This document shows, piece after piece, positions 5,506 through 9,482 of a DNA stretch of 9,482 bases (position 1 is the first letter of the stretch; the number at the start of each line of letters is the position of its first letter). The notes beneath the pieces are model-generated. The model was given only the letters and a program-made list of their open reading frames with translations. It did no database searches and was not told where the DNA came from. Origin of the DNA: Syntrophobacterales bacterium. Its GTDB lineage: Bacteria; Desulfobacterota; Syntrophia; Syntrophales; JAAYKM01. Made by a program: the position numbers and the translations under genes. The stretch lies in NCBI GenBank assembly GCA_031285215.1, contig JAITWQ010000064.1, positions 1 to 9,482 of the forward strand. The letters run 5' to 3'.

Positions 5506-6251
5506 CCAAACCTGTTGTAGAAATTTCGCGGTTGAAAAAAATCTATAAGGGCGCTTCCAAGCCGGCGGTGGACGATCTGTCTTTCTGTGTCATGGAAGGA
5601 GATATTTTTGGCCTTCTCGGCCCTAATGGCGCGGGGAAATCGACAACCCTGATGATTTTGTGCGGCCTTCTCCATTTAACGGAAGGTTCGGTGCGTGTTT
5701 TGAATTGCGATGTGGGACGGCAAAACGGCGAGATTCGTAAGCAAATTGGTATTGCGACGCAGGACATCGCCCTTTTCCCGACCATGACCGCCCGGGAAAA
5801 CCTCACTTATTTCGGCAGAATGTACGGATTAAAAAAGAAAACGATCCGCGAGCGCGTGGATAGCACGCTCCACGAATTCGGTCTTATGGAAAAGGCCGAT
5901 ACCTGGGTTCTTCATTTTTCCGGAGGAATGAAACGGCGCTTGAATCTTGTCGCCGCCCTTTTGCATCAACCGCGCCTTCTTATTCTGGACGAACCGACCT
6001 CCGGCGTAGATGTGCAATCAAGGACCATGATTCTGGATCATATGAAAAAGTTGCAAAGGGAAGGATGCACCATCATCTATTCTTCCCACCTTCTGGACGA
6101 AGCGGAAAAGATATGCAGCCAGTTTGCCATCATAGACGGCGGGCGTCTGATCGCGTCCGGCACTTTACAGGAAATGCTGGCGGGACAAAAGGAAGCCTGT
6201 AATTTGGAAAACATGTTCCTGCAGCTGACGGGAAGGGATATCCGCAATTGA
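5502..6251 (+). CDS. ABC transporter ATP-binding protein
   Basis: The cytoplasmic ATPase of a two-gene ABC exporter, 249 residues. Walker A is GPNGAGKST (40-48), the Q-loop glutamine Q87, the signature FSGGM (139-143), Walker B LLILDE (159-164) with catalytic E164, the D-loop SGVD (167-170) and the switch His H196. All elements are intact. The FSGGMKRRLNL form is typical of the drug/lipid-exporter (DrrA/CcmA-like) group. The start ATG overlaps the end of the BtrH-type frame, has no strong ribosome binding site of its own and probably depends on translational coupling, so the upstream amber codon may lower its yield. The last codons overlap the TTG start of the permease. The likely cargo is the resorcinol/flexirubin-like lipid or a precursor, inferred from context. 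Confidence 0.95.
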   Translation: MTKPVVEISRLKKIYKGASKPAVDDLSFCVMEGDIFGLLGPNGAGKSTTLMILCGLLHLTEGSVRVLNCDVGRQNGEIRKQIGIATQDIALFPTMTARENLTYFGRMYGLKKKTIRERVDSTLHEFGLMEKADTWVLHFSGGMKRRLNLVAALLHQPRLLILDEPTSGVDVQSRTMILDHMKKLQREGCTIIYSSHLLDEAEKICSQFAIIDGGRLIASGTLQEMLAGQKEACNLENMFLQLTGRDIRN

Positions 6252-7531
6252 AGACGCTGGCAACGGTAAAGAAGGAATTTCTCCTGGTCATCCGTGACCC
6301 CGGAGGGCTGGCCATGCTGTTCTTCATGCCCTTAATCCTTGTCATTGTAATGACGCTTATTCAGGACAACACCTTCCGCGAATTCCAGGAAAGCAGCTTG
6401 GATATTCTTTTCATTGATCAGGATCAAGGCGAACTGGGTAAAAATATTAGCCAGGCGCTTCAGGCAACGGGTCATATCCACCTGATTTCCACAGAGGAAG
6501 GAGAACCTGTTACAGCGGAGCGGGCACACTATCTGGTTCAGAAAGGAATTTATAAGGCCGCGGTAATTATTCCGCCGGACGCGACAACCATGTTCAAGGA
6601 AAAGATAAAACATTCCGCCCGTCTTTTTCTGGCATCCTACGGTCTTGCCCCCCGGCCTGCCAAAAATAAACAATTTCCTCCACAGAACATTGACATCATT
6701 TACGATCCGGTCATCAAGGCCAATTACCGCATGGCTTTGACAGAGGCCATGGAAAAAATGCTGACAGGACTGCAGACGGATTGGCTCATAACAGAAATCC
6801 AGAAACGTTTCGACGGTATAACGGGCAAAAAAGGCGGCAGGATTAACCTTTCCGCCATGATTGAGATCACACAAAAAAGCGCCTTGGAGGATGACCAGCG
6901 GGCCATACCCCTTACGGCGGTACAGCACAACGTACCCGCATGGTCTATGTTTGCCATGTTCTTTATCCTTTATCCTTTGGCGGGAAATTTTATCCGCGAG
7001 CGGGAAGATGGGAGCATGATGCGTCTGCGCCTCATTGCTGGTTCATCATTTTCCGTTATTGCGGGGAAATTTGGTTTTTACCTCACAATTTGTCTTCTCC
7101 AGCTTGTGACCATGCTCGCCGCCGGCCTTTACCTTATGCCCATGCTGGGGCTTAGTAAATTAGCCCTGGGAAGTAATTATGCCGGCATTATCCTGGCGGG
7201 ATTGGCTGTCGCCATGGCCGCCACCGGCTATGGTTTGTTTATCGCCGTTTATTTTAAAACGGCACAGCAGGCCCTGTCTTTCGGGGCGATCTCCATTGTC
7301 ATTTTGTCCGCCATCGGCGGCATCTGGGTTCCGGTACTGGTCATGCCCCCGATTATGCAGGAACTTAGCCCCTTCTCCCCCCTTAACTGGGGACTATCGG
7401 CATTTAATGACCTTTTTATCCGCAATACGCCAACCGCAGATATTTTGCCTTCCATCACCAAGTTGATGGCCTTTGCCGTATTAACCTTAACCGCCAGCAT
7501 TTTGGTTTACAAATCGCGTCTGCGCCTTTAG
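6248..7531 (+). CDS. ABC-2 type transporter permease
   Basis: The membrane partner of the ATPase before it, 427 residues, with ABC-2 (MdrA/YhgE-like) architecture. One membrane segment lies near the N-terminus (about 19-39), then a large extracytoplasmic domain (about 42-225). Five more segments follow at about 229-248, 267-300, 310-336, 342-368 and 403-421, ending with a basic tail (YKSRLRL). The FIREREDGSMMRLR stretch (248-261) is the typical cytoplasmic coupling loop. The start is a TTG overlapping the ATPase stop (TTGA). The next ATGs lie inside the first membrane segment, so the TTG is preferred. The stop is TAG, and the ACP gene lies in the same frame 30 bases on. Confidence 0.93.
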   Translation: MKTLATVKKEFLLVIRDPGGLAMLFFMPLILVIVMTLIQDNTFREFQESSLDILFIDQDQGELGKNISQALQATGHIHLISTEEGEPVTAERAHYLVQKGIYKAAVIIPPDATTMFKEKIKHSARLFLASYGLAPRPAKNKQFPPQNIDIIYDPVIKANYRMALTEAMEKMLTGLQTDWLITEIQKRFDGITGKKGGRINLSAMIEITQKSALEDDQRAIPLTAVQHNVPAWSMFAMFFILYPLAGNFIREREDGSMMRLRLIAGSSFSVIAGKFGFYLTICLLQLVTMLAAGLYLMPMLGLSKLALGSNYAGIILAGLAVAMAATGYGLFIAVYFKTAQQALSFGAISIVILSAIGGIWVPVLVMPPIMQELSPFSPLNWGLSAFNDLFIRNTPTADILPSITKLMAFAVLTLTASILVYKSRLRL

Positions 7532-7548
7532 ATATTTTCGTGTACCGT

Positions 7549-7553
7549 GGAGG
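7549..7553 (+). promoter_or_regulatory. Ribosome binding site deciding the ACP start
   Basis: GGAGG, 8 bases before the ATG at 7562. The in-frame GTG at 7547 overlaps this site and would not be a sensible start, so the protein has 87 rather than 92 residues. Confidence 0.85.
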
Positions 7554-7561
7554 ATAACATC

Positions 7562-7825
7562 ATGCAAACTCTTGAAGAACTGACAGAACAACTCCGGCAG
7601 CAGATTATCGCCTGCCTTCATCTGGAAGAAGTCTATGACGATCTGGACATTCTTATGCCTCTCTTTGGCGAAGAAACGGGACTGGACTCTATTGACGCCC
7701 TGGAAATTGTTGTTCTTTTGGAAAAACATTACGGCATCAAAATAGAAGATTCAAAGGTGGCAAGAAAGATCCTCTATAATGTGAAAACCATTGCCGAACA
7801 TGTCCAGGCCAACAGGGTGTTATGA
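7562..7825 (+). CDS. Acyl carrier protein (phosphopantetheine-binding)
   Basis: Carries the growing acyl chain on a 4'-phosphopantetheine arm. It has 87 residues and an acidic four-helix pattern. The attachment serine is S43 in GLDSIDALEIV (40-50), a classic DSx[DE] motif at the start of helix II. It is preceded by a strong GGAGG and so is probably made in excess over its coupled neighbours, as suits a carrier. Its stop overlaps the ketosynthase start by 4 bases (ATGA, 7822-7825). It lies inside a secondary-metabolite operon beside ketosynthases and differs from a typical AcpP, so a dedicated pathway ACP is likely. Confidence 0.93.
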   Translation: MQTLEELTEQLRQQIIACLHLEEVYDDLDILMPLFGEETGLDSIDALEIVVLLEKHYGIKIEDSKVARKILYNVKTIAEHVQANRVL

Positions 7826-9030
7826 GAAGAGTTTTGATTTCCGGCTGCGGGCTTATTTGCGCTGTTGGCGACCATGGAGGGGAATCTTTCGCTTCTTTAA
7901 TGCGGCGTAAAAGCGGCCTGGGGAAAATTAACATTCTGAAAACCATCCACCGTGATACTTTTCCTGCCTGTGAGATTAAACATCACGATTCAGCTCTTCA
8001 TGAAATAGCCGATGTTCCCTTGGGTCAAGGGTTTACCCGCACGTCTCTTCTTGCCATGATCGCCGCAAAAGAGGCCATACGCTTTGCCCGGTTGGCAGAG
8101 GAGGAAATAAAACATACCGGCCTCATTTCGGCAACCACGACGGGCGGCATACGAGAATTTGAAGATCGTTTTCAGGACGTTCAGAATCTTGAAAGCGACG
8201 GGGCTTGGCGATCTTTTCTGGATACGGCCGATCCGGGCGAACACACCGAACGCCTGACTCATGCCCTGAAGCTGAACAGGAATTTCCTGAGTACCATCAG
8301 CACCGCCTGTTCCTCATCGGCGGGGGCGATTATCTTTGGCGCCCGTTTGATCCGCCACGGATTACTGGATCGTGTCATCTGCGGGGGCAGTGATACCCTC
8401 AGCAAAATGACACTGAACGGATTTCATTCCCTCATGATTATCTCCCAGGAACCTTGCCGCCCTTTCGATGAAAACCGTAAAGGTCTTAATCCGGGAGAAG
8501 GCGCGGCTTACCTTGTGCTGGAATCGGATCAGGCTCTGCAAAGATCGGGACGTCGTGCCATTGCCGAACTACGGGGCTATGCGTCCTTTAATGACGCTTT
8601 TCATCAAACGGCGTCATCGCCGGATGGCAGCGGCGCTTTGCGCACCATGTCGGAGGCTCTGAAAAGGGGCAATCTCCAGCCGGAGGATATTGATTACATC
8701 AACGCTCACGGAACAGGAACGGAAAATAACGATCTTGCGGAAGGTTTGGCATTGCAGAATCTTTTCGGCAAAAAGACTCCTCCTTTCAGCTCTACAAAAC
8801 CCTGTACCGGTCATACCATGGCGGCGGCGGGAAGCATGGAGGCCGCCTTCTGCCTCATGGCCCTGGAAAAAAACGTCGTTTTACCCAATCTGAATTTTTC
8901 CCAGCCCATGAAAGAGCTTGCGATCCAACCGGAAATAAACCTGCGGCAGCGTCCTTTGCGCCATATTCTTTCCAATTCATTCGGTTTTGGCGGTCATACG
9001 GCATCTCTTCTGTTTTCGAGGCCTTTATGA
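7822..9030 (+). CDS. FabF-type beta-ketoacyl-ACP synthase
   Basis: A condensing enzyme that extends an ACP-bound acyl chain with malonyl-ACP, 402 residues with both thiolase-fold halves. The nucleophile is C163 (STACSSSAG), with H296 (NAHGTGT) and H331 (KPCTGHTMAAAG) as catalytic histidines and conserved K326. The GFGGHTASLLF end (388-398) is typical of KAS II. All catalytic residues are present. It overlaps the ACP gene before it and the KS-like gene after it. This resembles the KS/chain-length-factor pairs of aryl-polyene and type II polyketide systems (ApeO/ApeC-like), and a role in building the polyene or alkyl chain is inferred from that context. A housekeeping FabF is less likely in this setting. 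Confidence 0.93.
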   Translation: MRRVLISGCGLICAVGDHGGESFASLMRRKSGLGKINILKTIHRDTFPACEIKHHDSALHEIADVPLGQGFTRTSLLAMIAAKEAIRFARLAEEEIKHTGLISATTTGGIREFEDRFQDVQNLESDGAWRSFLDTADPGEHTERLTHALKLNRNFLSTISTACSSSAGAIIFGARLIRHGLLDRVICGGSDTLSKMTLNGFHSLMIISQEPCRPFDENRKGLNPGEGAAYLVLESDQALQRSGRRAIAELRGYASFNDAFHQTASSPDGSGALRTMSEALKRGNLQPEDIDYINAHGTGTENNDLAEGLALQNLFGKKTPPFSSTKPCTGHTMAAAGSMEAAFCLMALEKNVVLPNLNFSQPMKELAIQPEINLRQRPLRHILSNSFGFGGHTASLLFSRPL

Positions 9031-9482
9031 AAAATTCCTTGCCCGGCACAGATGTCTTTATTCGGGGATTATCCGCAATCTCTCCCCAGAACACATGGGA
9101 TTCCACAACCTTTTTACCGGAAATCATCCATCATAAAGATTCCCTTTCCTGCGTCTTACCCGACTTTAATGCCTTTATACCTCCCATGCAGCTCCGCCGC
9201 CTCAGCCGTATGGCGCGCATGGGCATTACCTGTGCCAAAATCTGTTTGCAGGATGGTCATGCAGCTAATGTTGACGCCATTATTACGGCAACCGGTTACG
9301 GCTTTCAGGAAGACATGGCGCGATTTCTTACGGAAATACTGGAACAGAAAGAACAGCAGTTATCCCCGACTTATTTTGTCCAGAGCGGGTATAACGCCAT
9401 GGCAGGTATGCTGGCCATGGCTTTGGATTGTTCCGGTTATAACAACAATTTTGTCAGCCGCTGCCTTGCTTTTGAAACGTCT
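9027..9482 (+). CDS. Ketosynthase-like / chain-length-factor-like protein, N-terminal part
   Basis: The first 152 codons of a gene cut by the right edge. It starts at an ATG overlapping the KS stop (ATGA). The opening VFIRGLSAISPQNTW, FIPPMQLRRLSRMARMG (50-66) and DAIITATGYGFQEDMARF (83-100) match the divergent ketosynthase-like proteins that accompany aryl-polyene and flexirubin clusters and act as KS partners (chain-length-factor-like). The usual TACSS nucleophile motif is absent. The corresponding segment reads FVSRCLAFE, so C146 falls about where the nucleophile would be, but without its normal surroundings. The visible part cannot show whether the downstream histidines exist. Activity is uncertain. 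Confidence 0.85.
   Translation, partial: MKNSLPGTDVFIRGLSAISPQNTWDSTTFLPEIIHHKDSLSCVLPDFNAFIPPMQLRRLSRMARMGITCAKICLQDGHAANVDAIITATGYGFQEDMARFLTEILEQKEQQLSPTYFVQSGYNAMAGMLAMALDCSGYNNNFVSRCLAFETS

Noticed and set aside
6332..6928. Open frame of 198 codons on the minus strand within the permease gene
   Set aside because: It is antisense to the permease, Cys/His-scattered and low in plausible motifs: a shadow of the coding frame.
1..9482. CRISPR arrays, insertion sequences, tRNA/rRNA genes, integration sites
   Set aside because: No regularly spaced repeats, transposase-like protein, terminal inverted repeats or tRNA-like sequence were seen.

Overview
The window reads as a chromosomal piece of a Gram-negative bacterium. 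The best guess is a deltaproteobacterium in the broad sense (Desulfobacterota). This rests on Geobacter-like class III pilin leaders, a textbook sigma-54 promoter in front of the pilin gene, and mid-range base composition with mixed codon use. It is an inference from gene style, not a marker-gene placement.

Layout. (1) 1-480, minus strand: queD overlapping the start of folE2 (GTP cyclohydrolase IB, cut by the window edge), two early steps towards 7-deazaguanine/queuosine. (2) 481-822: a divergent control region. It has a likely sigma-70 promoter for queD and, for the pilin, a sigma-54 -24/-12 element with a perfect IHF-consensus site and a possible activator site upstream. (3) 823-1805: two tandem type IV pilin-like genes of the same family, separated by a strong intrinsic terminator. 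(4) 1806-2025: an intergenic stretch with a strong sigma-70 promoter (TTGACA / TATATA). (5) 2026 to the right edge: one tightly packed plus-strand operon of nine genes. In order these are a DarA-like dialkylresorcinol-forming enzyme, a DarB-like ketosynthase III, an unrecognised 146-residue protein, a BtrH_N-type putative acyltransferase, an ABC ATPase, an ABC-2 permease, an acyl carrier protein, a FabF-type ketosynthase and a partial ketosynthase-like (chain-length-factor-like) protein. Five of the junctions are 4-base ATGA/TTGA overlaps, which indicates translational coupling.

How the genes work together. DarA and DarB homologues are known to join a beta-ketoacyl thioester with a second acyl unit into a cyclohexanedione/dialkylresorcinol. 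The ACP plus KS / KS-like pair is what aryl-polyene and flexirubin clusters use to build the other acyl chain. A BtrH-type enzyme moves acyl groups from an ACP to an acceptor, and the ABC pair would export or flip the product. The simplest reading is the left part of a flexirubin-like or resorcinol-lipid gene cluster, a pathway best known from Bacteroidota, here in a probable proteobacterial-type genome. It continues beyond the right edge.

Most notable point. The BtrH-type gene has an in-frame amber codon (5359-5361). The reading frame continues with convincing family-like sequence for 47 more codons and ends in a perfect ATGA overlap with the ABC ATPase gene. This is a recent nonsense mutation, a sequence error or readthrough.
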